Positions 45,006 through 57,324 of a stretch of DNA of 64,000 bases are shown piece after piece. Origin of the DNA: Tuctoria greenei (lineage: Eukaryota; Streptophyta; Magnoliopsida; Poales; Poaceae). Position 1 is the stretch's first letter, and the number at the start of each line of letters is the position of its first letter. The DNA lies in NCBI GenBank assembly GCA_036927565.1, contig JAYESD010000010.1, positions 36,759,298-36,823,297 on the forward strand. The letters are read 5' to 3'. The notes under the pieces are model-generated. The model was not told the DNA's origin, did not search any database, and worked only from the letters and a program-made list of their open reading frames with translations. The position numbers were made by a program, and so were the translations under genes.

Positions 45006-47078
45006 TTCTAAGTTGAAATGTTAGGGGATTGAATTCCCCTGCTCGGCGTGCAGCTGTTCAATCATTGGCTCAGTCATCTCGACCTACAATCGTCTGCCTC
45101 CGGGAGACAAAGATCCAAGACTTCTCCTCCCAATTGCTAACTGAAACCCTTGGGCATGGACCATGGAATTTTGATACCCTGCCGGCTGCAGGGACCACAG
45201 GGGGGATATTGGCTACCTGGAATCCTGATTATTTTGATGCACATTTGATAAGCTGGTTGCAGTTCTCCATCTCCATACTGATTAGACAGAGATATGTCAA
45301 TTGCTCTTTTATCCTCTCGACCATATATGGACCAACTGAAGATGTATCTACCCCGGTTTTCTTGCAAGAACTGGTGGCCATAAAACCTGTTGTTGCTACC
45401 CCATGGCTCTGCATCGGGGATTTTAATCTCATTTATGAAGCGAGAGACAAGAGCAATCTTAACCTCAACATATGGCTTATGGGCACTTTTCGGCGCACCC
45501 TAGACAACTGTGAGCTGACTGAATATGCTCTGAAAAATCGGAGATATATGTGGAGCAATGAGAGGGTCAACCCGACCATGGTGTGCTTGGACAAAGCTTT
45601 TGTAATAAGGAATGGGACATATCTTTTGCTGATTTCACTCTGTAGTTGTTGTCATCTTCGATCTCTGATCACTGCCCAAGTTTTCTTGCTCAACAGCTTC
45701 AACTACGAAAGAGAGAAACTTTCAGGTTTGAGAGTTTTTGGATTCGAGTGCCAGGATTCTTAGACACAGTTCAAAATGCCTGGAACTTGCCTATGCAGCA
45801 CCGCTCCCCTCTGCTAATCCTGCAATGCAAGCTCCACCACACAACTTCAACCCTACGCCAATGGAGCAGACAAAGATTCTAGAACACGAGAATACAACTT
45901 CACGTGATAAACAAGGTAATCTTTCACTTGGATTCTGCTCGGGAAGAACGCCAACTCTCCGAGGAGGAATTCCAGCTCCGGAAGGATCTCAAAGCCAAGT
46001 TGCTAGGCTTAGCAGCCGTGGAGCGAGCGTGCCGCCGACAAGCACCTAGAATGACATGGCTAAACGAAGGAGGTGCTTGTACAATATTCTTCCACCTACG
46101 GCAAATGCTCGTAAACAGAAGATGTGCATCCCTCGATTGCGGGCACCTAATGGTCAGTTCATGTGGGCACATGAGGACAAAGAGCAACAACTCCATCGAC
46201 ACTTCACAGATTTACTAGGTACCAGGGCTGCGAGGACATGCAACATTGATTAGGAGGCACTTAACCTACCGCAGTTGGACAACCAACACATCGATCATCC
46301 TTTTTTGGAGGAAGAAGTGCTGAGAGCAATTTCTAATTTACCAGCTGAGAAAGCGCCAGGGCCTGACTGCTTCACGCATGAATTTTACCGTGCATGCTAG
46401 TCAATAATCAAGGATTGAGTAATGGCAGCCTTCAGATGCATCTATGATCAAGCCACTGATTCACTATACAAAATGAACAGTGCCTTGATCTCACTTTTGC
46501 CAAAGCAGAACATTTCAGAGTTGCCATCTGAATTCTGGCCTATAAGCTTGATTCATTCTTTTGCGAAACTAGTATCAAAAGTGCTTGCTAATAGGTTGTA
46601 CGAGCACATAGATCAGCTGATCTCCCCTGCAGAGAGTGCGTTCATAAAACGCAGGTGTATTCAAGACAACTATGAATATATTTGCAACCTTGCAAGCACA
46701 TATCATAGGAAGAAAAAAATTGTGCTCCTATTCAAGCTGGATATTTCAAAGGCATTTGATTCTTTATCATGGGAGTATTTGCTAGAGACATTGGTGCACA
46801 GAGGCTTCCCTAGCAGATGGAGAAATTGGATTACAGCCATGCTCGCCACCTCGACTTCTGCTGTTAGACTGAATGGTGTTGCTGATCTGTGGATACAACA
46901 TCATATGGGACTGATACAAGGCGATCCTCTCTCACCCTATTTGTTCATCTTGGCCTTTGACACCATACATAAAATTTTTAAGTTAGCCACGCAGAGGGGA
47001 TTACTTACTAGCCTGGATGAGCCAAGGGCGAGACTACGACTTTCACTTTATGCGGATGATGTGATTCTCTTTACCAAC
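45006..47078 (+). pseudogene. LINE ORF2: endonuclease and reverse transcriptase, broken
   Basis: The N-terminal WNVRGLNSPARR block of plant L1 endonucleases is present, with its first W changed to a stop (TGA at 45016-45018). The endonuclease continues with CLRETKIQ, GGILATWN, STIYGP and WLCIGDFNLI (45080-45440). The linker is frameshifted (45650-46250). The reverse transcriptase (46422-47078) contains ALISLLPKQ, WPISLIHSF, DISKAFDSLSW, QGDPLSPYLF and the catalytic YADD at about 47050-47061. At least three frames are used, with stops between. Confidence 0.8.
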
Positions 47079-49454
47079 AGTAAGGATCGAATGCCCAAGA
47101 GGGGGGGGGGGTGAATTGGGCTTCATTTTAAAAACTAAAGCAATAAAAACTCAACTACTAAAAGCCCAATTCCCTATGCAAACAACCTATGCATTCAAGT
47201 GAATAATAAGTTTGCGGTATATGAAATGCATAAGTATAACGGGAAAGGAAGAGTATGCAAACTCTCGAGAAGACACGAAGACACGGTAATTTATCCCGTG
47301 GTTCGGCAAGATCATCAAGACCTTCCTACGCCCACGTTGTGGCACCCACCAAGGGTGTAGCCACTCCCAAGTTACCAAGACCAGGGATCACACTAAGAGT
47401 CTTCGTTCACCATCTCCGGCAAGGTGTAGCTCAAGCCTTGTACAAGTTTGATCATTCGGGCTTCCACAACCGACTTGGCAAGCTCTGGAAGGATCTCTCC
47501 GATCACCGACTGATACACGGTGAATGCAATCACCAAGAGACACTCACTTACAGCTCTCACTAGACTGGAGACTCCAATCACAAAGAATGGGAGCACACAA
47601 GTATCATCTCTAGTAAGTTCTAGCCTATCTCTTGGTGTATAAGTGGTGTAAATGATGTGGAAGTGGTTGTTCAACGTTTTGAATGCTTGATAACGTGTTG
47701 AGTAGCTCAGGGCATCAAAACTACTCTAAATGACTGGTTGAAGTGGTACAAATAGCCAGCTTCCACGAGATAGCCGTTAGAAAAGTAGGCTGACATCACT
47801 GTTTTGCAAACACCGAATGATCCGATATTCTCCCTTTAGCTGTCATCGGTCGAATACAAATTAGTTGAGATCACTGTTGTCGGTGGTTTTGATCCGGTAG
47901 ATCTCCCGACACTACTAAAAGTGTTTGCGGAGTTTGAAGTTCGGTGTGGGCACGCGGAGATTCAAGAAGGTGAAATGTAAAATGACACAGGAGACACAAA
48001 GATTTACGTGGTTCGGGCCGCCTGAGCGTAATACCCTACTCCACGGGGTGTGTTGGTGTTGTATTGGATGTATGAACTCAACTCAGGTGATGTGAGTTGA
48101 GAGCGCGTGTGAGCCGATCAGACCAGATCAGATCAGATCAGATGATATCAGATGATCAGAGCCCCTCTATGTATCGTCGGCCTGTCCTTTTGTAGTATAA
48201 GGACAGACCGTTACAAGTTGGCCTGGCCCGACATGTGGCCCCGGCGGCTACTAATATTGATACACATTTGATGCGCTTAATTACCCTTAATGACCGAGTT
48301 ACGGGATTTGACAGCGCCGTTACTGTTAATTAGGGTCATCCGATCGTGTATCATTAACATAGTATTAATGACACTTAATCAGGTCTTGAAGTCCTTGATT
48401 CCCCTTTGAAGATCCAGAGCCGTTGTGGAGTCTACCGGAGGTTTGAGGCTGAAGATCCGACGGTTGTACACGTGGTAGCTCCGGAGCATACTGTGGGGAA
48501 CAGATAGGTCCGGTGCCATCAAACACGTGTCAGGTCCGAAGCTTCCCTCGGTCTGGGGTTAGGTCCGGGGGTGCCGTTATGGTACATAGCCCGGAGCTTC
48601 CCCCTTGTGGGCGGTAACTCCGGTTTGATGGTACACGTGGCGACCCAGGAACTAACCATGTTGGGGAAGCGGGTCTGGTTATGTTGGACATGTGGGCCTC
48701 CGAAGGTCTTCAAATCAAGTAGATGACATTTCCTTGAGATCTTTGCAATCTCAAGGGGTATACAGTACTCAGGGTACCGACAACTGTGTCAGATATGACC
48801 ATTGATCGACCGATGTTGTATACACCTGCACATTGGATAATCCGGTGACACTTGGTCCAGGATGGTCCAAAAATAATGCTTACTTGAATGATTGACCGAT
48901 GTGGCATATTTGTACATAGGATGGTCCGGTGTTACTTGGTCCAGGGAAATTGCTTACTAAAATGATCGACCGATGTAACACATGCTTCAACATCGGATGA
49001 TCCGGTGTATACCCAAGACTGAGGTCTTTTTCTGCTGTAGAGCCATCTCGACGGATGTAGTTTTTTCTGGATACATCGGATGATCCAGTGAGCTGATTTT
49101 GTCTGCTTCGAGTTGTTCTAAGTGATTCTTTTGGAATTTGTCCGAGTGACCTCTTAGACATTGGATTGAAATGTTCTTCTGATGACGACTAAGTCTCGTG
49201 TGCTGTCAATTTTGATGGAATAATTTTGACATATATGTTTTTTCTTTCAGTCTTCATGAAAATCGATTGACCTCGTAAAATAGTTTGGTGAGGTATCTCA
49301 AATTGTATCCAATAAGCAGTAGATGATATAAATATAGAGTCCATTAAGTGTGATGAGTTATATGAGAGGCCTTGCATCTACAAACTTATTAGTGATATCC
49401 AACGGTTGTCATTAATCACCGAAACCATACCTTATGGGAGCCTAGATGCTTTCA
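47079..49454 (-). repeat. SIR-3 3' LTR, split by RET-solo2
   Basis: On the minus strand it starts TGAAAGCATCTAGG at 49454 and ends near ATCCTTACT at 47079 (SIR-4 has ATCCCTACA; the last base is mutated). A run of G on the plus strand at 47101-47111 is the C-run of the LTR. Copies of the palindromic word CGGATGATCCG and variants occur at 48830-49090. Confidence 0.8.
47878..48782 (-). mobile_element. RET-solo2: solo LTR with target duplication
   Basis: 905 bases with 7-base inverted ends TGTCGGT/ACCGACA and target duplications ACTGT at 47873-47877 and 48783-48787. It shares the GGTTCGGGCC...GTAATACCCTACTCCACG block (48011-48045) and ACACGTGG words with the RET LTRs. It contains a short tandem GATCAGATCA repeat (48117-48160). 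No internal region, so a recombined solo LTR. Strand follows RET-1. Confidence 0.88.
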
Positions 49455-49797
49455 ATCTTCCCCTTTTTGGTGATTGATGACAGCACAACAAGTAAAGTAT
49501 AACAGTAATGAAATTTAGAATACGATACTCAAAAAGATATGTAACAAGTACAAGATCCAGCACACGAAGCTCGAAGGCTCAAAAACGATCAATAAAACAT
49601 AAGAGAATTAAGTAGCACACGGATACTCAAGGATAGCAAAAGAATAGAAAAGCTCCCAAATTACAAAAGCTCCCAAAAAAATACTCCCCCTACAACTAGG
49701 ACTCCCCCTAAGACTATGCTATCCCTCCCCCTGACTCCGACTCTTCTCCCCCTTTGGCATCAAGACATCAAAAAGGGAAGTCAAGTGCCTAAGGATA
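49455..49797 (-). promoter_or_regulatory. SIR-3 multiplied polypurine tract region
   Basis: On the minus strand, four GGGGGAG-type tracts lie at about 49682-49757 downstream of the ORF, and the final AAAAAGGGGAAGAT (49455-49470) directly before the LTR. This pattern is a Sirevirus hallmark. The tract next to the LTR is AAGGGGAAG here, altered from AGGGGGAG in SIR-4. Confidence 0.7.
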
Positions 49798-50414
49798 CTA
49801 AGCGCTTGGGGCGATGACGAACTGGTCGCCGTCGGGGGTGCTGTCGTCGGTCCCATCTCCTGGAGAGATGTAGCTGCTGCCTACTGCTGCTGAGGCTGGA
49901 GTGGAGGAGACCGGGGCTGTGGGAGCCGCTGTCGGTACTGAGGGTGTCTGCTGAGTCGGGACTGCCGATAGCGGGGCACAGACAACCGAAGCCGGAATCT
50001 GCTGAAAGAGGGTCGTAGCTGGCAGAGGAGAGTGGATCGGTGCGCCTGGGGCAAGCAGTGGTGACATGCTGATAGTCGGTATCGGCGTGGTCGGCACTGG
50101 AGCTGAGACTGGTGCTAGGACAGGTGGACCTGGAGCTAGACCAGGAAGCTGTGAGGGCAGGGCAATCCCGGTCTGAGTGTAGAGGTTGGTGATCAACCCC
50201 AGGATGCCCATCATGGCCTGCTGCGTCTGCTGCTGCTGGTCAGGAGTACGCTGATGCATCTGGTCAATGAGTCAGTGAGCCTGTCAGTGTCCTCTCGCCT
50301 CTCACGGGCTATCTGACGCTGCATCTCCTGCTGCTGTTGCTGGAGCTCCACAAGACGTGCAGCCTGCTCAGCTCTGGCCTGCTCAGCTGCAAGCTGATCC
50401 TGACGCTGCTGCTC
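49798..50414 (-). pseudogene. SIR-3 third ORF, C-terminal part
   Basis: Homologous to the C-terminal third of the SIR-4 ORF: a Gln/Glu/Ala-rich coiled-coil segment (QAARLVELQ) and then QTQQAMMGILGLITNLY and a Pro/Ala/Ser-rich tail. A frameshift lies near 50255. The N-terminal part continues at 62687 beyond SIR-4, whose target duplication TGCTC is 50410-50414. Confidence 0.75.
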
Positions 50415-51877
50415 TGAAAGCATCTAGGCCCCCACGAGGTACGGTTTCGGTGATTAATGACAACCGTTATTTACTACTAATGAGTTTGTGGATGCGAGGT
50501 TTCATGTACAATGAATCAAACGTCTATCAATCAATCATAAATGTCATCTACTGCTCATTGGATGCAAAAGGAGACCCCTCAACGAACTAACCTAAGGGGT
50601 TAATCGGAAACAAATGAAGAACTCGTACAACGACGCAACCTTATCAAAATTGGCAACACAAGAAGCTTCATATCCATCAGAAGAGCCATACAAACAAGTG
50701 TTCAAGAGGTCACAAGTCCAAAATCCAAAAGATCAGTCCAACTCAACTCGAAGGAAACAAATTGTACACACCGGATCATCCGGTGATCTGAAGAATGACT
50801 GCATCGGTCGATTTGGACTCAACAGAAGAAGAAGACCTCAGAATGAAGTACACACCGGATCATCCGATGTGTATCCAGTGAACATCGGATGAATACAACA
50901 GTAAGCAAATTTTCTGAAGTGTTCTGAAGGACTGAACACCGGATCATCCGATGATGAAGGCAGATGCACATCGGTCGATTACAACAGAAGCAAATTATCA
51001 ACTCAACCAGACTGAAGATCTATTCATCGGATCCTCCGATGATGAAGAAGGTGAAGCATCGGTCTAATAACGGTCATTTCTGACAGAATGACGTCAGCTT
51101 ATCAAATTAGACCGATGCTCATAAAAGGGGGTCATCGGATCATCTGATGTACACAGAAAAAGTAATCAGCCCACTTTTCCAACGGCTAATTCGGTTGGGC
51201 TGAGTATTTAACCCCCTCCCACCAGTCATTTCGAAGGGGCTGAACAACAAGAGCACCACTACACATTCCCCAAGTGTCCAAGATTTAGAATACTCATTTT
51301 CACACTCTTGTAACCCTTTCACACCTCAAGATATAGGCTAGTTCCTCTTAGAGTTAAGCTTGTGTGCGTCCTCTCTGGGTGAGTGGAGACTCTAGAGTAG
51401 GGAGAGCCGTGAGAAAGTGCATTCTTGGTGATTGCACTCACCTTGTATCAAGAGGAGAGTGAAGAGATCGCTCCGGAGCTTGCCGAGACCATTGTGGAAG
51501 CCCGGAGGATCGAAGTTGTACAAGGCTTGAGCTCCACCTTGCCAAGAATGGCAAACGGAGGAAGTTAGTGGATTCCCTCGTCTCGGTGACTTGGGAGTGG
51601 CAATACCCTTAAGTGGGTGCCACAACGTGGACGTAGGTGGATCCTAGTGATCTCACCGAACCACGGGAAAAATCGACGTGTCCCCGTGTCTTCGAGCGTT
51701 TGCATTCCTCCTCCCTACTCCCTTTACGATTACGCAATTCTCATTTCCGCACTTAATTCTCTTAATTGCACTATTGGCTTGCTTAGAGAATTAGATTTTA
51801 CTTAAGCATTAAATTGACTTAAAATTTGAAGTAGCCCAATTCACCCCCCCCCCCCTCTTGGGCATTCGATCCCTACA
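50415..51877 (+). repeat. SIR-4 5' LTR
   Basis: 1463 bases, TGAAAGCATC...CCCTACA. U3 contains palindromic words CGGATCATCCG and the partner CATCGGTCGAT/ATCGACCGATG type (50765-51150). A TATTTAA box lies near 51206-51212. A run of 12 C lies near the end (51844-51855). Confidence 0.9.
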
Positions 51878-51937
51878 ATTGGTATCAGAGCGAGGTTGCT
51901 CATTGGATCATTCTAGCTTCACCGCTAGAGAGCAAAA

Positions 51938-54052
51938 ATGGCCAAGAATGGGGGTTCGGTTCCTACCTTCGAGGGCAAGAATTTTGCTTATTGGAAAGCA
52001 CGCATGCGCGCTTACCTTGAGGCAATTTCTCCCGAAGTGTGGGAAGCGACCCATGCGGGGTTTGGCAACCATGAATATATTGGTGATCAACTAAAATGGG
52101 ATGCTAAGGCTAGGAATGCTATTTATGAGTGCATTAGTCAAGATGTATTTGCTAGAATTGCTAGTAAGGAAAAAGCTTGTGAAATTTGGGCTTGCTTGAT
52201 TGAGATCCATGAGGGTTCCTCTCGTGTCAAAGAGCTCAAATATCACTTGCTTAAATCCAAGTATGATGATTTTAAAATGCTTCCTCATGAGAATGTTAAT
52301 CAAATGTTTTCTCGCTTAAATGTACTCATTGAGGAAATTAATGCTCTTGACATTGCTTCTCTTGGCAAGGGACTCATCAACCGCAAGATCCTCATGCTAC
52401 TTCCCAAGCCCAAGTACAACATCATCAACTCAATGCTCCAAAAGGAGTCACTTGACAACATTGAGGTTTCGGAGCTCATTGGAGAGATACATGCTCATGA
52501 GATGAGTGTGCTTGGAATGATGGAGGAGTCATCATCATCAAAGACCATTGCTCTCAAGGCCTCAACCAAGAAGACACATACCAAGAAGAAGAAAGTGGTT
52601 GAGCCTAGCTCAAGTGAGGAAGAACAAGCTACAAGTGAAGATGATGATGATGATGAGCTTGCATTGATGATGAGGAAGTTTTCACGTCTCAACTCAAAGA
52701 TTGCCAAGAAGGGATACTCGTTTGATCCCAAGAAGAAAGCCTTCTTGCCAAGGAGAGATGAAAACAAGACGTGCTACAATTGTGGCAATCAAGGCCACAT
52801 ATCATATGATTGTCCAAGACCGGACAAGAGGAAGGACAAGGGCAAGCATCGCAAGCTAGAAGAGAGTGATGATGATGAAGATGCAAAGCCCAAGCGCACC
52901 TTTGGAAAGAAGAAACTTGACAAAGGCAAGAAGACCAAGCTCTTTCCAAAGAAGAGAAGGGGACCTCAAAAGGTCTTCATGTGCGAAGCAAATGAGTGGG
53001 TCACCGATGAAGAAACAAGTGATGATAGTGAAGATGAGGAAGAAAACTTGGCAAGCCTCGCTATCGTCAACAAGGATGACTCACCCCTTCCTCCACCGCC
53101 TATGTGCCTCATGGCGAAAGGTAACACAAAGGTATGTGATGACTCAAGTGATGATGAACTTTCTCCCGATGAACTAGCATCTATGATTAATGAATATCAT
53201 GCCATTATCAAAAGGGAAAAGGCTAAGGTTAAGGCACTTGAGCTAACTCGCGCTAAGCTAGAGGGTGCCAACCTCGATTTGCAAGACAAGTATGTCACCA
53301 TACTTAATGAGCATGAAACGCTCAAGTCACATGTCAAGCAAATCGAGGAGGAGAAGGCTCAAATCAAGCTTGAGTTCCATGAGCTTGACTTAGCTAACTC
53401 GGCACTATTGGCTAAGCATAACGAGTTAGTTCAAGAGCATGAGACACTTAGTCTTTCCTATGAAGCAATGGAACTAAAATTGAATAACTTGAAGAAAGAA
53501 ACTCTTGATGGCAAAACACCCGCTAGTTCACATGCCACTAACAATTTGCATGAGTCTTTGCCATTGAAAGCTAATAGGGAGAAGGAGCTAATGGACGAGA
53601 TCGAAAGTCTCCGCACTAGTGTGGCTAGACTTTCCAAGGGAGAGGACAAGCACAAGGAGATCCTCTTCCAACAAGCTAAAGGCTTCAACAAAAGGGGACT
53701 TGGGACCTTCCCTACGCCCAACAAATGGAAGGTGCCCTCACCGGAGATTAGGACAAGCTTCATCAAGGAAGTGGGATCCTATTGCCAACATTGTGAGGTC
53801 ACCGGACATCACACTAGGGAGTGCCCTCTTCCCACTCGTCCTTCTCCAAAATTACCTCCTAACTATTCATCTACTTTCAATGATTGTCACTATCTATTGA
53901 GCAAAGTAGGTGGAAAGGTGAAGGCGAAGTTCATTGGCAAAAATATCAAGGGCATGAAGGGGAAGCTCCCCAAGCAACTTTGGGTCCCAAAATCACTTGT
54001 ATCACACATACAAGGACCTAAGTTGGCTTGGGTTCCTAAACTCAAAAACTAA
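51938..54052 (+). CDS. SIR-4 gag
   Basis: 704 codons, long for copia Gag but usual for Sireviruses. An N-terminal copia-type gag domain spans about 1-190 (FEGKNFAYWKARMRAYL, then YHLLKSKYDDF and LLPKPKYN). A Lys/Glu-rich linker is followed by a zinc knuckle CYNCGNQGHISYDC at about 278-291, then acidic and basic stretches, a long coiled coil at about 420-560, and a second CCHC motif CQHCEVTGHHTREC at about 615-628. Binds and packages the element RNA. The ATG at 51938 is the first after the PBS, preceded by GCAAAA. It ends KLKN and TAA with no interruption. Confidence 0.9.
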   Translation: MAKNGGSVPTFEGKNFAYWKARMRAYLEAISPEVWEATHAGFGNHEYIGDQLKWDAKARNAIYECISQDVFARIASKEKACEIWACLIEIHEGSSRVKELKYHLLKSKYDDFKMLPHENVNQMFSRLNVLIEEINALDIASLGKGLINRKILMLLPKPKYNIINSMLQKESLDNIEVSELIGEIHAHEMSVLGMMEESSSSKTIALKASTKKTHTKKKKVVEPSSSEEEQATSEDDDDDELALMMRKFSRLNSKIAKKGYSFDPKKKAFLPRRDENKTCYNCGNQGHISYDCPRPDKRKDKGKHRKLEESDDDEDAKPKRTFGKKKLDKGKKTKLFPKKRRGPQKVFMCEANEWVTDEETSDDSEDEEENLASLAIVNKDDSPLPPPPMCLMAKGNTKVCDDSSDDELSPDELASMINEYHAIIKREKAKVKALELTRAKLEGANLDLQDKYVTILNEHETLKSHVKQIEEEKAQIKLEFHELDLANSALLAKHNELVQEHETLSLSYEAMELKLNNLKKETLDGKTPASSHATNNLHESLPLKANREKELMDEIESLRTSVARLSKGEDKHKEILFQQAKGFNKRGLGTFPTPNKWKVPSPEIRTSFIKEVGSYCQHCEVTGHHTRECPLPTRPSPKLPPNYSSTFNDCHYLLSKVGGKVKAKFIGKNIKGMKGKLPKQLWVPKSLVSHIQGPKLAWVPKLKN

Positions 54053-54066
54053 CTTCATGTGTGTAG

Positions 54067-57000
54067 GTGAACTACAAAGCCGGAGGAAAACATTGGGTAC
54101 TCGATAGTGGGTGCACTCAACACATGACCGGCAATGATGGTATGTTCACCTCCATAGAAGACCCCGGCAATCATGAACAAGTCACCTTTGGTGATAACTC
54201 AAAGGGGAAGGTAATTGGCTTAGGTAAAATTGCAATTTCTAATGACTTGTCCATTTCGAATGTGCTTTACGTTAAGTCTCTTAGCTTTAATTTGCTCTCT
54301 ATTGCTCAACTTTGTGATCTTGGACTAACGTGCACATTTGACAAAGATGGTGTTGTGGTGTCTAGTGTAGCTAGCAAAGAGCTAATATTCAAGGGCTTTA
54401 GGCATGGTCATCTATATTTGGTGGACTTCTCCAACAAGAGCGCAAGCCTAACCACTTGTCTTTTCACCAAGACAAGTTTGGGGTGGCTATGGCATCGGAG
54501 GATTGCTCACATAGGAATGAGCAAGCTCAAGAAGTCCTTCAAGCTAGGGATGGTGACCGGCGTAAAGGACGTGACGTTTGAAAAGAACAAGCTATGTAGC
54601 GCATGTCAAGCCGGGAAGCAAGTGGCTTCGCACCATCCGATGAAGACAATGGTGTCTACCTCCAAGCCGCTCGAACTACTTCACATGGACCTCTTCGGAC
54701 CGTCCACCTACCAAAGCCTTGGCGGTAATCTCTATTGTCTCGTTATTGTTGATGATTACTCTCGCTATGCTTGGACTTTGTTTTTAGGTGACAAGGGTGA
54801 AACCCCGGAAGTCTTCAAGACCTTTGCAAAACGAGCTCAACGGGAATTCCAACTTCCCATCATCAAGGTTCGGAGTGACAACGGCACCGAGTTCAAGAAC
54901 TACAATATTGGGGAGTGGTGTGACCGTGAAGGAGTCAAGCACGAATTTTCGGCTACATACACCCCTCAACAAAACGGTGTTGTTGAGAGAAAGAACAAGA
55001 CACTAATCACCCTCGCGAGAGCCATGCTTGATGATTATGGGACGTCGGAGAAGTTTTGGGCGGAAGCGATCAACACGGCATGCCATGCCGCAAATAGAGT
55101 CTACCTTCATCGACTTCTCCAAAAGACTCCCTACGAGCTCCTCATTGGGAGAAAGCCCAACATCTCCTACTTCCGGGTCTTCGGATGCAAGTGCTACATC
55201 TACCGCAAGAAAAGACTTGGTAAGTTTGAAAGAAGGTGCGATGTTGGTATTTTCCTTGGTTATGCGTCAAACTCAAAGGCATATCGAGTATTCAACCAAA
55301 CCTCCGGGTTAGTTGAAGAAAGTTGTGACGTTGAGTTTGATGAGACTAATGGCTCCCAAGAGGAGAGTTTTGGTCATGATGATATAGATGATGAGCCTCT
55401 ACGAGAAGCTATGAAGAACATGACCATAGGAGACATCAAGCCCGAAGTTGAGGAGAGCCATGATCAAGGGGGAGCTTCAAGTCCGAACATCAACACCTCC
55501 ATGGCGCCTCAAGTGGATGAAGAAGAAGACAAAGATGATCCATTGCCTATGCAAGACCAACAAGCAACACAACACCAAGAAGAAGATGAAGTCCAAGATG
55601 AAGTCCAACCACAAGACGAGCAAGATGCTTCACCACCACCAAGTGACTCACAACCGTTGATGAGACATGGGCGTATCTCCAAGGCACATCCAATGGATCA
55701 AATCATTGGAAGTCCTTCACGGGGAGTAAGTACTCGTTCACGTCATGTTGCATCTTTTTGTGAGCACTACTCTTTTGTGTCGTGTGTAGAACCCAAAAGC
55801 ATTGAGGAAGCTCTCCAAGACTCCAATTGGGTGATGGCTATGCAAGAGGAACTCAACAACTTCACCCGCAATGAAGTTTGGGTGTTGGAGGAGTGACCCA
55901 AGGACAAGAATGTGATTGGAACAAAGTGGGTCTACCGCAACAAGCAAGATGAGAATGGCGTGGTGGTCCGCAACAAAGCTAGGCTTGTGGCGAAGGGATT
56001 TGCTCAAGTTGAAGGTTTGGATTTTGGGGAGACATTCGCCCCGGTAGCACGGTTAGAAGCTATCCGCATACTCCTTGCTTTTGCTTCTCATCATAATATC
56101 ATGCTTTATCAAATGGATGTTAAAAGTGCATTTCTCAATGGCTATATTAATGAACTTGTGTTTGTTGAGCAACCTCCCGGGTTTGAGGACCCAAGAAACC
56201 CTAACCATGTCTATAGGCTAAACAAAGCACTCTATGGACTCAAGCAAGCTCCAAGGGCATGGTACGAGCGCTTAAGGGACTTCCTCGTCATGCAAGGTTT
56301 CAAGATTGGGAGGGTGGACACTACACTCTTCACCAAGGACATCGACGGAGACTTATTTCTTTGTCAAATTTATGTCGATGATATTATTTTTGGCTCAACT
56401 AACAAAGCTCTTAGCCATGAGTTTGGCAAAATGATGTCTAGGGAATTCGAGATGTCAATGATTGGAGAGCTCAACTTCTTCCTAGGATTTCAAATCAAGC
56501 AACTTCAAGAGGGGACCTTCATCCATCAAGAGAAGTACACTAAGGACCTCTTGAAGAAATTTGAGATGGGAGATTGTAGCTCAAGAAGCACTCCAATGGC
56601 GACAAATTGTCATCTCGACGCGGACATGGACGGTAAATCTATTGATCAATCTCATTACCGTTCCATGATTGGTTCATTGCTATATCTTACCGCATCTAGG
56701 CCCGATATTATGTTTAGTGTGTGCTTGTGTGCTCGCTTTCAAGCGGCACCTAAAGAATCGCACAAGAAGGCGGTCTTTAGGATACTTCGGTATCTCAAGC
56801 ATACCCCAAGTGTAGGTTTGTGGTACCCCAAGAACGCTAGTTTTCATCTCTTAGGTTACTCGGATTCGGACTTTGCCGGATGCCGTGTAGACCGCAAGAG
56901 TACCTCCGGGGGTTGCCACTTACTTGGGCGTTCCCTAGTTTCTTGGTCGAGCAAGAAGCAAAATTCCGTGGCTTTGTCCACCGCGGAGGCGGAGTATATA

Positions 57001-57324
57001 GCGGCCGGTGCATGTTGTGCCCAAATCCTATATATGAAGCAAACCCTCTTGGACTTTGGAATTAAGTTTGGTTGTGTGCCTCTCCTTTGTGACAATGAAA
57101 GTGCAGTTAAGATAGCTAGAAACCCCGTTCAACACTCCCGCACTAAGCACATTGATATTCGCCATCACTTCTTGCGGGACCATGAGGCTAAGGGAGAAAT
57201 CTCTTTGCAAGGTGTTAGGTCCGAAGAACAATTGGCGGATATCTTCACCAAACCACTTGATGAGAAAACTTTTTCTAGGCTTAGAAGTGAGTTAAATGTG
57301 CTAGATGCATCTAACGTCATGTAA
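54067..57324 (+). pseudogene. SIR-4 pol with one nonsense codon
   Basis: It is in a different frame from gag; this frame is closed by TAG at 54064-54066. Domain order: aspartic protease (WVLDSGCTQHM), gag-pre-integrase HHCC (WHRRIAH...CSACQAGK), integrase core (HMDLFGP, VRSDNGTEF, TPQQNGVVERKN), reverse transcriptase (TKWVYRNKQ, MDVKSAFLNG, catalytic YVDDIIFGST near 56370) and RNase H (SDSDFAG, STAEAEY). This protease-integrase-RT-RNase H order defines copia elements. A TGA at 55894-55896, where relatives have Arg (CGA), lies between integrase and RT. Otherwise open over about 1085 codons. One C-to-T change is the only damage I see. Confidence 0.9.

Larger units (their letters stand above)
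44060..47078 (+). mobile_element. L1-type LINE, decayed, 3' end missing
   Basis: ORF1 remnants (44060-44790) are followed by ORF2 endonuclease and reverse transcriptase (45006-47078). The 5' end is uncertain. SIR-3 cuts it at 47079, just after the RT catalytic motif, so the rest (thumb, C-terminal zinc knuckle, poly-A) should lie beyond SIR-3, right of the window. It sits on the same strand as THIM. Confidence 0.75.
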
